Origin: Hymenobacter sp. UV11
GTDB taxonomy: Bacteria; Bacteroidota; Bacteroidia; Cytophagales; Hymenobacteraceae
Assembly (NCBI RefSeq): GCF_004684095.1
Contig: NZ_SRII01000013.1
Span: 62,001 to 126,000, forward strand
DNA: 64,000 nt
Direction of reading: 5' to 3'
This document shows positions 6,963 through 19,498 of the stretch, piece by piece; the stretch's first letter is position 1, and each line of letters starts with the position of its first letter. The translations under genes were made by a program, and so were the position numbers. The notes under the pieces were generated by a model. The model was given only the letters and a program-made list of their open reading frames with translations, was not told where the DNA came from and did not search any database.

Positions 6963-9419
6963 ATGACGCATTCGATACCCCCTCCCTGCCCCACCGACCT
7001 GCCCGGCCTACTGGCCCGCCTGGGCTACGCGCCGGCTACCAGCGGCGGCGTGCGGCTGCGCGGCTGCCACAACCCCGATGGCAGCCTGCGCTGGGTGTGG
7101 CCCAGCACCCTGCGGCGGCCACTCTTTCTGGAGTTTTACAACGCGGCTACCCCTAAGGCGCGGCTGTTTAGCGCGCTGGTGCGGGTGCTGTTCTGGTGCC
7201 GGCTGGAGGGGCTGTTTTTCCGGCGGCTGGCGGGGCGGTTTGCGCCTACCGGCGCGCAGGCGTGGCCCCAGGGCGAATTTGCTCTTTTTACGGGTACGCC
7301 GGGCCCCAACCGCAAGGCCGTGTGCTGCTACCCCCTATCGCCTGGGCAACTGGCATTTGCCAAGCTGCCGCTGGGGCCAGCCGCTACCGAAAAGGTGCGG
7401 GCCGAAGCCGGCTATCTGCGCCAAATGGCGGCCCTGCAGCTCGATGCCTTTACCCTACCCCGCGTGCTCGACTCGCAGCCGGGCTTCCTGCTGCAAAGTG
7501 GCGTGAAAGGTCCGCGCGCCCGCCGCGCCACGGCTTTTGGCCCGGCGCACGCCGGCTGCCTGGCCCAGCTGCTGCACGCTACCCAGGTGCGCCAGCCGCT
7601 GGCCGCCAGCGCCTGCTGGCAGACTATCACGGAGCAGGTGGCGGCGCTGGAGACTTTGGCAGATAGCCGCGTGCCGTTTGGCCTGCGCACCAAGCTGCGC
7701 CACTTGTGCGCCGCCCTCGACCCGCAGCAAACGCTGACGTTTGCCTTTGCCCACGGCGACTTCACGCCCTGGAACTGCTGGCTGACGCCCGAGGACCTGG
7801 CCATTTATGACCTGGAGCTGGCGCAGCCCGAGGCACCGCTGCTCTACGATTTGTTTCATTTCGAAACCCAGCAGGCGCTGCTGGTGGCGCGGCGGCCGGC
7901 CGGGGCCATTCGGGCGCGGGTGCTGGCCGTGGCGGCCGAGTATTTTCCGGCCGTGCCCGCCCCCGAGGTGGCGCTGGCCTGGCAGCTCTACCTGCTGCAC
8001 CAGGTAGCGGGCGGGGCGCTGCTCTACCATGCCCAGCCCGACTGGCACGCGCAGGTAAGCTGGCTGCTGACTGGCTGGAATGCCCTGCTGACCCTGGAGC
8101 TGGCCCCCACCGTGGCGCACCGCCAGCTGGCCATCTACGACCTGCTCGACTACGTGCAGCTGCTGCCCCGGCCGGGGGTGCTGCTCAAGCCCCGCGCTGC
8201 CAACCCTTACTACCCCGCCCCCAACTCTGACCTCGACCTGCTGCTAACCCAGGCCGATACCCAGGCCGGGGTGCGCTTTCTGCAAGGCTGGCCGCTGGTG
8301 CAGTCGGCCGCGGTGCGCCGGGCGGCGCACATGGTGTCGGTCGATTGCCTGTTTCAGGATGGCTCGCTGCTCTCGGCCGACCTGCTGCACCAGCTGCACC
8401 GCAAGGAGCTGCGCCTGCTCGATGCCGCGGCCGTGCTGGCGCAGGCCAAGCGCGGGGCAGCTGGCCTGCCGGTGCCCACGCTGGCCCACGACTTTGCCTA
8501 CACCTGGCTGTTTTATTGGTTGAATCAGAGCAATTTACCTACCGGGCACCTGCATTATTTTCAGCAGCAGAGTACCACCCAGCAGGTAAAGCTGCTTAGC
8601 TCCCTGCAAAGTAGCTACGGGCTCTTTTTCAGCAGCATAGCCTGTGCCAGCGTGTGCCAGCCCGCCAAGCTGGCCCTGCTGCACTACGCCCTGCGGCAGG
8701 AGGCTGCCAATAGCCGGGCGGTGCGCAAGTGGCGCGGCCTGCGCTACCTACTGAGCACGGCGGCTGAGTTTGTGCGGCCGGGCGGCCTCATCATCACATT
8801 TAGCGGGGTCGATGGCGCGGGCAAATCCACGGTGATTGAGTGCGTGAAGGAGCAGCTTGAAAAGAAGTGGCGCAAGCGCGTGGTGGTTATTCGCCACCGG
8901 CCATCGGTGCTGCCCATCATCAGCGCCTGGAAGTACGGCAAGGCTGGGGCCGAGGCGCGCAGCGTGCAAAGCCTACCCCGCCAGGGCCAAAACTTTGGGC
9001 TCGGCTCGTCGCTGGCGCGCTTTGGCTACTACTACCTTGACTACGTGCTGGGCCAGGCCGTTATCTGGCTGCGGCACACCCGGCGCGGCCACGTGGTGCT
9101 CTACGACCGGTACTACTTCGATTTTATTAATGATGGGCGGCGCAGCAATATCAGCCTGCCCGTGCGCTTCACGCGGGCGCTGTATGCCTTCGTTAATAAG
9201 CCCCGACTCAACTTCTTCCTCTACGCCGACCCGCAGGAAATTCTGCGCCGCAAGCAGGAGCTGTCGGCGGGCACCATTACGCAGCTCACGCAGCAGTACC
9301 AGGCGCTGTTTGGCCAGCTGGGGGCGCGCTACCGGCGCTCGCGCTACGTGCCCATCGAAAACCAGGACCTGGACGCCACGCTAAGCCTCATCGGAAGCTA
9401 CATCCAGCAGGAGCTGTAG
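6963..9419 (+). CDS. Three-domain fusion: phosphotransferase-like, nucleotidyltransferase-like and thymidylate-kinase-like
   Basis: This 818-residue protein appears to join three nucleotide-handling domains. Residues about 1-380 resemble APH/choline-kinase phosphotransferases: HGDFTPWN (about 265-272) fits the catalytic HxDxxxxN loop and IYDLE (about 281-285) the metal-binding segment. Residues about 410-560 resemble a nucleotidyltransferase, with NSDLDLLL (about 421) in the place of the GSxxDxD signature and a later acidic VSVDCLF. Residues about 610-815 are a P-loop kinase of the thymidylate-kinase class, with FSGVDGAGKST (about 612-622), a DRYYFDF motif and an Arg-rich lid. It lies alone between a terminator and the acyltransferase gene inside the polysaccharide locus, so it may phosphorylate or activate a sugar or lipid precursor. 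Substrates are unknown, and the middle domain is the least certain. Confidence 0.7.
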   Translation: MTHSIPPPCPTDLPGLLARLGYAPATSGGVRLRGCHNPDGSLRWVWPSTLRRPLFLEFYNAATPKARLFSALVRVLFWCRLEGLFFRRLAGRFAPTGAQAWPQGEFALFTGTPGPNRKAVCCYPLSPGQLAFAKLPLGPAATEKVRAEAGYLRQMAALQLDAFTLPRVLDSQPGFLLQSGVKGPRARRATAFGPAHAGCLAQLLHATQVRQPLAASACWQTITEQVAALETLADSRVPFGLRTKLRHLCAALDPQQTLTFAFAHGDFTPWNCWLTPEDLAIYDLELAQPEAPLLYDLFHFETQQALLVARRPAGAIRARVLAVAAEYFPAVPAPEVALAWQLYLLHQVAGGALLYHAQPDWHAQVSWLLTGWNALLTLELAPTVAHRQLAIYDLLDYVQLLPRPGVLLKPRAANPYYPAPNSDLDLLLTQADTQAGVRFLQGWPLVQSAAVRRAAHMVSVDCLFQDGSLLSADLLHQLHRKELRLLDAAAVLAQAKRGAAGLPVPTLAHDFAYTWLFYWLNQSNLPTGHLHYFQQQSTTQQVKLLSSLQSSYGLFFSSIACASVCQPAKLALLHYALRQEAANSRAVRKWRGLRYLLSTAAEFVRPGGLIITFSGVDGAGKSTVIECVKEQLEKKWRKRVVVIRHRPSVLPIISAWKYGKAGAEARSVQSLPRQGQNFGLGSSLARFGYYYLDYVLGQAVIWLRHTRRGHVVLYDRYYFDFINDGRRSNISLPVRFTRALYAFVNKPRLNFFLYADPQEILRRKQELSAGTITQLTQQYQALFGQLGARYRRSRYVPIENQDLDATLSLIGSYIQQEL

Positions 9420-9503
9420 GGTAGCGGCCAGTGGCGCCTACCCCCCCGCGCGGCACCCAAGCCGCGCAATCTTCAAATTCTATCCTTTGAATGACAAGTA
9501 CTC

Positions 9504-10241
9504 GTGAAGGCTATTCTGGAATCATTCGTGCGGCGGCGCAACCCACAGTTTGCCCTGCACCCGGTCGTGGGCAGCCGGGTGCTGCTGAGCTTTGGCCTGC
9601 AAACGGCCGCGGGCCTGCTGCGCGGCGGCAAGCTGTGGCTGCGGGGCCGGGCCAGCGGCGGGGCCATGCTGGGGCGTGGGGTGCGGTTTCAGTACCTGGC
9701 CCGCATTCGGTTTGGGCAATGGCTGAAAGCAGGTGATGGCGTGCGCTTTAGCGGCCTGGGCACGGGCGGCCTCACGCTGGGCGACCGCGTGAGCATCGGC
9801 GCCTTTAGCCAGGTTATCGTGTCGACTTCGCTGGCCGAGCCGGGCCAGTTTATTCGGCTGGGGCACCGGGTGGGCATTGGCGAGTTTGCCTACCTGGGCG
9901 GCGGCGGCGGCCTGAGCATCGGCGACGACTGCATTATTGGCCAGTACTTCAGCTGCCACCCCGAAAACCACCTGCACGGCGACCCTGACCAGCTTATTCG
10001 CCTGCAAGGGGTAACGCGCCAGGGCATTAGTATTGGGGCCAACTGCTGGATTGGCAGCAAGGTAACGGTGCTCGATGGCGTCAGCATCGGGGCGGGCTCG
10101 GTGGTGGCGGCCGGGGCGGTGGTCACGCGCTCGGTGCCGGCCGGCAGCGTGGTGGCGGGGGTGCCGGCCCGCATTATTAAGCGTCGGGCGGCCCTGCCGA
10201 CGCCCCAGGCACCCCTAACTGTTGCGCTGGCCGCCGCCTGA
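9504..10241 (+). CDS. Hexapeptide-repeat (left-handed beta-helix) acyltransferase
   Basis: This 245-residue protein has a basic N-terminal extension followed by imperfect hexapeptide repeats ([LIV]GxxxX) from about residue 75 to the end, for example IGEFAYLGGGGGLSIGDDC and ISIGANCWIGSKVTVL. Such LbH enzymes (WcaF/CysE-like) transfer acetyl or another acyl group from acyl-CoA to a sugar. The conserved His near SCHPENHLHG is the probable catalytic base. The C-terminal GVPARIIKRR is the usual family ending. The start is a GTG at 9504; an ATG at 9491 is in another frame. It is followed after 2 bp by a glycosyltransferase gene. A role in O-acetylating the exopolysaccharide is inferred from context. 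Confidence 0.85.
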   Translation: MKAILESFVRRRNPQFALHPVVGSRVLLSFGLQTAAGLLRGGKLWLRGRASGGAMLGRGVRFQYLARIRFGQWLKAGDGVRFSGLGTGGLTLGDRVSIGAFSQVIVSTSLAEPGQFIRLGHRVGIGEFAYLGGGGGLSIGDDCIIGQYFSCHPENHLHGDPDQLIRLQGVTRQGISIGANCWIGSKVTVLDGVSIGAGSVVAAGAVVTRSVPAGSVVAGVPARIIKRRAALPTPQAPLTVALAAA

Positions 10242-10243
10242 TT

Positions 10244-11482
10244 ATGAATACGATACTCATCACGGCCTACGCCGTGAACCCTTACAAAGGCTCGGAAGAT
10301 GGCATGGGCTGGAACTTCATTCTCCAGGCCGGCCGCTTTCAGAAAGTCATTGCGGTGACGCGCGAAAACAACGCCCCCCATATCCGGCGCTACCTGGCCG
10401 ATAACCCGGCCGTGGCGGCCCAGGCGGCGGGCATCGAGTTTCTGTATTTTGACCTGCCGGCCTGGACGCGCTGGTGGAAAAAAGGGCCGCTGCTCTCGCT
10501 CATCTACTTCTACATGTGGCAGGCGGGCCTGGCCGTGTGGCTGCGCCGCCGCCGGCTGGCCGTGGACGTGGTGCACAACCTGAACTTTCACAACGACTGG
10601 ACGCCCTCTTTTCTGTGGCTGCTGGGCCGGCCGCTGGTGTGGGGCCCCATTGGGCACCACCCGCCCATTCCGGCCAGCCACCTGGCCCAGTACGGCCAGG
10701 TGGCCTTTGTGAAAGACCGCCTGCTGGGCAGCCTCAAGCACGTATTCTGGGCGCTGGACCCGTTTCTGCGGGTCACGCGCCGCCGCGCCGGGCAGGTGCT
10801 GTGCATGAACTCGACCGTGGCCCCGCGCCTGCGCCTGCCCGCCAGCCGCTTCGAGATAGTGCCCTCGGTGGCCATTACCCTACCCCCTCCGCCGGAAGCG
10901 ATGGCCGCCGACGCCCAGTTTACGGTAATGATTGCCGCCCGCATGGTGCCGCTTAAGGGCTTCGACATGGTGATTCGGGCATTTGCGGAATTTTACCACG
11001 CCCTACCCCCCGCCGAGCAGGCCGGCGCCCGCCTGCTGCTCATTGGCAGTGGGCCCGAGGAAGGCCGGCTGCAGCGGCTGCTGCACGAGCACCACCTGGC
11101 GGCCTGCGCCGTGCACCGCCCCTGGCTCGCCCACGCGCAGCTGCTGGAAGTGTACCGCGAGGCTTCGGTCTTCTTCTTTCCTTCGCACGAGGGGGCGGGC
11201 ATGGTGGTGGCCGAGGCCATGAGCTACGGCGTGCCGGTGCTGTGCTACGAAAACGAGGGGCCCGGCGAGCTGACGCCCGCCGCCTCCAGCCTGAAGGTGC
11301 CTTACCGGGCCTTTACGCAGAACGTGGCCGACTTTGCTGAGCACCTGCGCTGGCTGCACGACTCGCCTCCCCTGCTGGCCGCCGAAGCCGCCCTGTGCCG
11401 CCGCCACGTGGCCCAGCACCACACCTGGGAGCACCGCGGCCAGCAGCTGCGGCGCATCTACGAGCAGGCCCTGGCCGCGTGA
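10244..11482 (+). CDS. Family 4 glycosyltransferase
   Basis: This 412-residue GT-B enzyme starts MNTILITAYAVNPYKGSEDGMGW, the pattern of polysaccharide GT4 proteins whose first strand is followed by a Gly-rich acceptor loop. The second domain opens with AARMVPLKGFDMVIRAF. The donor-site Ex7E motif is EGAGMVVAE, followed by AMSYGVPVLCYENEGPGEL. It begins 2 bp after the acyltransferase stop, so the two are co-transcribed and probably coupled. It likely adds one sugar of the repeat unit; the specificity is unknown. The next glycosyltransferase is separated by a repeat-like 117-bp spacer. Confidence 0.87.
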   Translation: MNTILITAYAVNPYKGSEDGMGWNFILQAGRFQKVIAVTRENNAPHIRRYLADNPAVAAQAAGIEFLYFDLPAWTRWWKKGPLLSLIYFYMWQAGLAVWLRRRRLAVDVVHNLNFHNDWTPSFLWLLGRPLVWGPIGHHPPIPASHLAQYGQVAFVKDRLLGSLKHVFWALDPFLRVTRRRAGQVLCMNSTVAPRLRLPASRFEIVPSVAITLPPPPEAMAADAQFTVMIAARMVPLKGFDMVIRAFAEFYHALPPAEQAGARLLLIGSGPEEGRLQRLLHEHHLAACAVHRPWLAHAQLLEVYREASVFFFPSHEGAGMVVAEAMSYGVPVLCYENEGPGELTPAASSLKVPYRAFTQNVADFAEHLRWLHDSPPLLAAEAALCRRHVAQHHTWEHRGQQLRRIYEQALAA

Positions 11483-11483
11483 T

Positions 11484-11592
11484 GAGTTAGGAGTTAGGCG
11501 TTATGAATTATGAATTAACTTATTATTAATCAGTATTTTGATTAACGACTGCGACTTACCATTCATAACTCCTAATTCAAAATTCCCCATTC
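11484..11592. repeat. AT-rich inverted repeat, MITE- or REP-like
   Basis: Between two GC-rich glycosyltransferase genes lies a short AT-rich element. The left side contains GTTAGGAGTTAGGCGTTATGAAT, broken here as GTTAGGAG and GTTATGAAT; the right side contains the complement ATTCATAACTCCTAATTC. The centre holds TTAATCA and TGATTAA in inverted order. Composition and symmetry suggest a dispersed non-coding element. No second copy was recognised in the window. Confidence 0.45.
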
Positions 11593-11599
11593 CCCAGCT

Positions 11600-12760
11600 A
11601 TGGCCCGCCTTATTGCTGTTCATTTACTCAACGACCGGAGCGGCAGCCCGCTGGTGCTGCGCCAGGCCCTGGAGGTACTGCGCGATGCCGGCTACACTAT
11701 TGACCTGCTCACGGCCACGCCCGGCGACCCTGGCTTTCTGAGCGACCTGCCAGGGGTGCAGCTGCATCCGCTGGCCTACCGCTGGTCGGCCCGGCAGTGG
11801 CGCACGCTGCTGGCTTTTGCGCTGGTGCAGTGGGTACTATTTTGGAAAGTGCTGCGCCTGGCCGGGCCGGACAGCGTGGTGTATGTCAACTCCCTGCTGC
11901 CGGCGGGGGCGGCGCTGGCGGCCCGCTGCCGGGGCGCGCGGGTAGTGTACCACTTGCACGAGGTGTCGCTACGGCCGGCCCCACTACGGCGGCTGCTGTG
12001 CGCCGTGGCCCAGCACACAGCCCACCGGGCGCTGTGCGTATCGGCGCACGTGCGCACTACGCTGGCCCTACCCCTGGTTGAGCAGGCCGTGGTGCACAAC
12101 TCGCTGGGCGACGCATTTCTGGACCAGGCGCTGGCCGCCCAGCCCTACCAGCAGCCCGCGCCCTTTGTGGTGCTCATGGCCTGCTCGCTGCGCGACTACA
12201 AGGGCGTGCCGGAATTTGTGGCCCTGGCCTGGGCCTTGCCCGAGATGAGCTTCGAGCTGGTGCTCAATGCCACGCCGGAAGCGGTCGCCTTCTTTGCCAC
12301 CCGGCAGGCCCTACCCCCCAATATCACACTCTTCGCGGCTACGGCCAACATGCACCCTCACTACCAGCGGGCGGCGGTGGTCGTGAACCTGTCGCGGCCC
12401 GACGAGTGGGTAGAAACCTTTGGCATGACGGTGCTTGAGGGCCTGGCCTACGGCCGGCCCGTGGTGGTGCCGCCGGTGGGAGGCGTGGCCGAGGTCAACG
12501 TGCACACGCGCACGGGCTTTGCCATTAACGGCCGCAACCTGCCGGCCCTGCAGCAGGCCCTGCGGCTGCTGTATACCCAGCCCCGCCTCTACGCCCGCAT
12601 GGCCGCCGCGGCCCGGCAGCGGGCCCTCACCTTCGCCCCCGAGCGCTTTGCCCAGCAGCTGCGGGAAGTATTTGCCGGCCTGCTGCCCGTGGCACAGCCG
12701 CAGCCGCAGCCGGCCGCGCAGCCGCGGCCCGTAGCCCACGCGCTGCGCGTTGCGGCCTAA
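11600..12760 (+). CDS. Family 4 glycosyltransferase
   Basis: This 386-residue GT-B protein starts MARLIAVHLLNDRSGSPLVL, where the Arg/Ser-Gly loop follows strand 1. The C-terminal domain has MACSLRDYKGVPEFVAL and the donor-binding Ex7E motif ETFGMTVLE, then GLAYGRPVVVPPVGGVAEV. A Pro/Gln-rich tail (about 365-380) is low complexity and probably disordered. The gene sits 28 bp before the DUF1972 transferase and belongs to the same polysaccharide assembly set. The AT-rich spacer upstream may carry its own regulatory signal. The linkage formed is unknown. Confidence 0.85.
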   Translation: MARLIAVHLLNDRSGSPLVLRQALEVLRDAGYTIDLLTATPGDPGFLSDLPGVQLHPLAYRWSARQWRTLLAFALVQWVLFWKVLRLAGPDSVVYVNSLLPAGAALAARCRGARVVYHLHEVSLRPAPLRRLLCAVAQHTAHRALCVSAHVRTTLALPLVEQAVVHNSLGDAFLDQALAAQPYQQPAPFVVLMACSLRDYKGVPEFVALAWALPEMSFELVLNATPEAVAFFATRQALPPNITLFAATANMHPHYQRAAVVVNLSRPDEWVETFGMTVLEGLAYGRPVVVPPVGGVAEVNVHTRTGFAINGRNLPALQQALRLLYTQPRLYARMAAAARQRALTFAPERFAQQLREVFAGLLPVAQPQPQPAAQPRPVAHALRVAA

Positions 12761-12787
12761 CTCATCAGCCCCTACCTCTCCTACCCT

Positions 12788-14023
12788 ATGCCTACCCCTA
12801 CCCCCCGCAAGAAAGTCGCCATCATTGGCACCGTAGGGCTGCCCGCCTGCTACGGCGGCTTCGAAACCCTGACAGCCTACCTCGTTAAGCACCTGCACCA
12901 CGAGCACGAGCTGACGGTGTATTGCAGCGGCAAGAAGTACCCCAAGGCCGAGCGCCGCTCGCACTACGAAAGCGCCCGGCTGGTGTACCTACCCTTGCAG
13001 GCCAACGGGGCCCAGAGCATAGTCTACGACTGCCTGTCTATTTTGCACGCCCTGTTTTTTGCGGATGTGCTGCTCATTCTGGGGGTGCCGGGGGGCATTT
13101 TGCTGCCCTTTGTGCGCTGGTTTACCACTAAGAAGATTATCATTTCCATTGATGGAATAGAGTGGCGGCGCGACAAGTGGAACCGCTACGCCAAGTGGTT
13201 TTTGCGCTGGTCGGAGCAGCTGGCGGTGCGTTTCTCGCACGCCGATATTTCCGACAACGACGCGATTCAGAATTACACGGCCCGCGCCTACAGCACCCGC
13301 AGCCGCGTAATTGAGTACGGCGGCGACCACGCTCAGCCGCAGCCCATTACGGAGGCGTACCGGCAGCAGTACTCCTTCTTGGCGCAGCCCTACGCCTTCA
13401 AGGTATGCCGCATCGAGCCCGAAAACAACGTGCATCTCGTGCTCGGGGCCTTTGCCGAGCTGCCGAGCTACCCGTTTGTGCTGGTGGGCAACTGGCACAA
13501 CAGCGCCTACGGCCGCCAGCTGCGCCAGCAGTACAGCATTTACCCCAATCTGCATTTGCTCGACCCCATCTACGACCAGACGCAGCTCGATATGCTGCGC
13601 AGCAACTGCTGCGTGTATGTGCACGGCCACAGCGCCGGCGGCACCAACCCGTCGCTGGTAGAGGCCATGAGTCTGGGCCTACCCGTGCTGGCCTTCGACG
13701 TTTCGTTCAACAAAGCCACTACCGAGCACCAGGCGCTGTACTTTGCCGATAAGGCCGCCCTGAAGCGCCACATCAACACCACCAGTATCAGCACCTGGAA
13801 GGGCCGGGGCCTGCAAATGCGCGCCATTGCCGAGCGCCGCTACAACTGGGCCGTCATCGCCCGGAAGTATAATTTCCTCATTCAGCAAGTATCGGCCGCC
13901 GTGCCCGGCCATGCTAAGGCCGGCCTACGCCCGCAGCTCAGCTATTTGCCCAATACCGAGCTGGTGAAACACCAGCTTGGGCAGTACAATGCCCTCCGAA
14001 TGTTTTACGAAGAAGAGCAGTAA
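12788..14023 (+). CDS. DUF1972-type glycosyltransferase (rhamnosyltransferase-like)
   Basis: This 411-residue protein starts with KKVAIIGTVGLPACYGGFET, the signature of the DUF1972 N-terminal domain found in Cps/WchF-type rhamnosyltransferases. It is joined to a GT1/GT4 C-terminal domain in which the donor motif reads HGHSAGGTNPSLVEAMSLG, a variant typical of this subfamily. It would transfer a deoxyhexose to a lipid-linked saccharide at the cytoplasmic membrane; rhamnose is the common donor in the family but is not proven here. It is the last gene of the polysaccharide block and is followed 50 bp later by a hairpin terminator. Confidence 0.85.
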   Translation: MPTPTPRKKVAIIGTVGLPACYGGFETLTAYLVKHLHHEHELTVYCSGKKYPKAERRSHYESARLVYLPLQANGAQSIVYDCLSILHALFFADVLLILGVPGGILLPFVRWFTTKKIIISIDGIEWRRDKWNRYAKWFLRWSEQLAVRFSHADISDNDAIQNYTARAYSTRSRVIEYGGDHAQPQPITEAYRQQYSFLAQPYAFKVCRIEPENNVHLVLGAFAELPSYPFVLVGNWHNSAYGRQLRQQYSIYPNLHLLDPIYDQTQLDMLRSNCCVYVHGHSAGGTNPSLVEAMSLGLPVLAFDVSFNKATTEHQALYFADKAALKRHINTTSISTWKGRGLQMRAIAERRYNWAVIARKYNFLIQQVSAAVPGHAKAGLRPQLSYLPNTELVKHQLGQYNALRMFYEEEQ

Positions 14024-14075
14024 TTTAAGAATAGCCTATCCTCGTTATTGCTGAATAATCCTATTCTATTCCGTG

Positions 14076-14112
14076 CCAGGCCTGTTATAAAACCGGGCCT
14101 GGACTTTCGTTT
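14076..14112 (+). terminator. Terminator closing the polysaccharide locus
   Basis: The arms CCAGGCC (14076-14082) and GGCCTGG (14096-14102) enclose a short loop and are followed by a T-rich stretch ending in TTTT. The position just after the last glycosyltransferase gene supports termination. Confidence 0.7.
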
Positions 14113-14163
14113 TACTAATAGTGCAAAAGTCACATAAAACATAAATTTTAGCTGTAAATATTG

Positions 14164-14200
14164 TTTGAATCAACTTTTCTTTACGGAATAGTTATCTTTG
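14164..14200 (+). promoter_or_regulatory. Bacteroidota-type promoter before the response-regulator gene
   Basis: TATCTTTG (14193-14200) fits the -7 consensus TAnnTTTG, and TTTG at 14164-14167 could be the -33 element, although the spacing is longer than usual. A transcript would start near 14207 and carry a 5' leader of about 310 bases, which could hold a small ORF or a regulatory structure. The rest of 14113-14518 shows no clear gene. Confidence 0.4.
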
Positions 14201-14253
14201 CTAAGTTGGGTCGCCTTTGCAACCCGGCAATTAATACAAGGCTACTATTACTA

Positions 14254-14412
14254 ATGCTAAAGTGCAATTTTTACAAACTATTAGTTCAGGGTTTTCTTTC
14301 GTGTGTGTTTGGGTATTTTATGCCCCTGGCTTTAACCGCCACCCCAGCAAAGCGTCTTTCACCTTTTTGGCTTTTTTCTGTAAATCAACCGCCTGTTAGC
14401 ACTGGGTGCTAG
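14254..14412 (+). CDS. Possible 52-residue leader-region peptide, unknown
   Basis: This ATG-started ORF lies about 45 bases downstream of the predicted transcription start and ends 106 bp before the response-regulator gene. The peptide has a hydrophobic central stretch (LLVQGFLSCVFGYFMPLAL) like a short signal or membrane segment. Composition is AT-rich compared with neighbours. There is no recognisable family and it may be non-coding leader RNA, so it is listed only as a candidate. Confidence 0.15.
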   Translation: MLKCNFYKLLVQGFLSCVFGYFMPLALTATPAKRLSPFWLFSVNQPPVSTGC

Positions 14413-14518
14413 TGGCACGGGTAGGGTAGCAACCCCTATATCGGTGGTCTTCGGGGCTGGCAACAGTCCTGCAATCACTGATTTTCAAGTATTTACATAA
14501 AAGAGTAGCTTAGCCAGA

Positions 14519-15865
14519 ATGGAGAAACCCTTTACTATTTTTATTGTGGAAGATGACCCGTGGTACGGCCAGCTACTACACTACCATCTTTCCCTCAACG
14601 AGGAAGACACCGTAATGCTATGGAATAATGGGCAGGAGTGCCTGAATAACATGCACTTACAACCCGATGTGGTCACCATTGACTTTTCGCTCCCCGACAT
14701 CAGCGGCGATAAGCTGCTGGCTAGGCTGCGCCAGCGCTGGCCCGAGATACCCGTTATCATTATCAGTGCGCAAAGCAAGATAACCACAGCCATAGAGCTG
14801 CTCAAGGCGGGGGCGACGGAGTATTTGGTTAAGGATGACAACACAAAGGACCTGCTTTGGAACACCATTCAAAAACTGCGCGAAACCAGCAGCCTGCGCG
14901 AGCGGGTGAAGAGCCTGGAAGAGCAGCTCCAAAGCAAGTACGAGTTCAGCAAAATCCTAAAGGGCCACAGCGCAGCCATTGAGGGCATGTTTGGGCTCAT
15001 GGAGAAAGCCGCCCAAACGCCGATAAACGTGTCCATCACCGGCGAAACGGGCACGGGCAAGGAATTGGTAGCCAAGGCTATTCACATGAAATCGGGGCGG
15101 CACAAAAAGCCCTTCGTGGCCGTGAATATGGCGGCCATTCCGGCCGAGCTGCTGGAAAGCGAGCTGTTTGGGCACGAGAAGGGCGCCTTTACCAGCGCCG
15201 TGGCCCGCAAGATTGGCAAGTTTGAGGAAGCCAACGGGGGCACCCTGTTTCTGGACGAGATTGGCGATTTGCACCCCGCCATTCAGGCCAAGCTGCTGCG
15301 CGTGCTGCAAGAGCGGGAATTGCAGCGGGTAGGGGGCAATGGGCACATTCGGCTGGATGTGCGCCTCATCACGGCCACGCACAAGAACCTGGCCGCAGAG
15401 GTTAAAAACGGCAATTTTCGCGAAGATTTATATTACCGCGTCATCGGGCTGCCACTGGCTTTGCCTCCCTTGCGGGACCGGGGTAATGACGTCCTGTTTC
15501 TGGCCAAGCACTTCGTGGATGAGTTTTGCCACGAGTACCACAAGGCGCCCCTGGCCCTGCACCCGGCGGCGCAGGAAAAGCTTCAGGCCTACCCCTACCC
15601 CGGCAACGTGCGCGAGCTGAAGACGGTGGTGGAGCTGGCGACGGTGCTCAGCAACGGCCTGGAGATTCAGCCCGACGACATTGTGTTTGCCCCAGCCGGG
15701 CACGAAGCGGGCTTTCTCGATTCGGAAAAGACCCTGCGCGAGTACACCCGCGTCATCGTGCGGCACTACCTGGACAAATACCAGGACAGTGTGCCGGTAG
15801 TAGCGCAAAAGCTCGACGTAGGTAAGTCTACGATTTACAAGATGATACAGGACGGGGAGGTATAG
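14519..15865 (+). CDS. Sigma-54-dependent response regulator (NtrC family)
   Basis: This 448-residue protein has three domains. The receiver (1-120) has the acidic pocket E11/D12/D13, phospho-acceptor D55 (VVTIDFSLPD) and K105. The AAA+ sigma-54 activation domain (about 145-375) has Walker A GETGTGKE (175-182), the sigma-54-contacting GAFTSA loop (222-227) and Walker B GTLFLDE (241-247). The C-terminus is a Fis-type helix-turn-helix ending VAQKLDVGKSTIYKMI. Phosphorylation of D55 should permit ring assembly and ATP-driven opening of RpoN promoters. The gene is followed after 33 bp by a hybrid kinase, the probable partner. It lies next to the exopolysaccharide locus, so control of that locus is a reasonable inference. 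Confidence 0.92.
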   Translation: MEKPFTIFIVEDDPWYGQLLHYHLSLNEEDTVMLWNNGQECLNNMHLQPDVVTIDFSLPDISGDKLLARLRQRWPEIPVIIISAQSKITTAIELLKAGATEYLVKDDNTKDLLWNTIQKLRETSSLRERVKSLEEQLQSKYEFSKILKGHSAAIEGMFGLMEKAAQTPINVSITGETGTGKELVAKAIHMKSGRHKKPFVAVNMAAIPAELLESELFGHEKGAFTSAVARKIGKFEEANGGTLFLDEIGDLHPAIQAKLLRVLQERELQRVGGNGHIRLDVRLITATHKNLAAEVKNGNFREDLYYRVIGLPLALPPLRDRGNDVLFLAKHFVDEFCHEYHKAPLALHPAAQEKLQAYPYPGNVRELKTVVELATVLSNGLEIQPDDIVFAPAGHEAGFLDSEKTLREYTRVIVRHYLDKYQDSVPVVAQKLDVGKSTIYKMIQDGEV

Positions 15866-15898
15866 CCTACCCCCCCGTTTGCCTTCCTTAGCGCGCCC

Positions 15899-19498
<3,600 letters not shown>

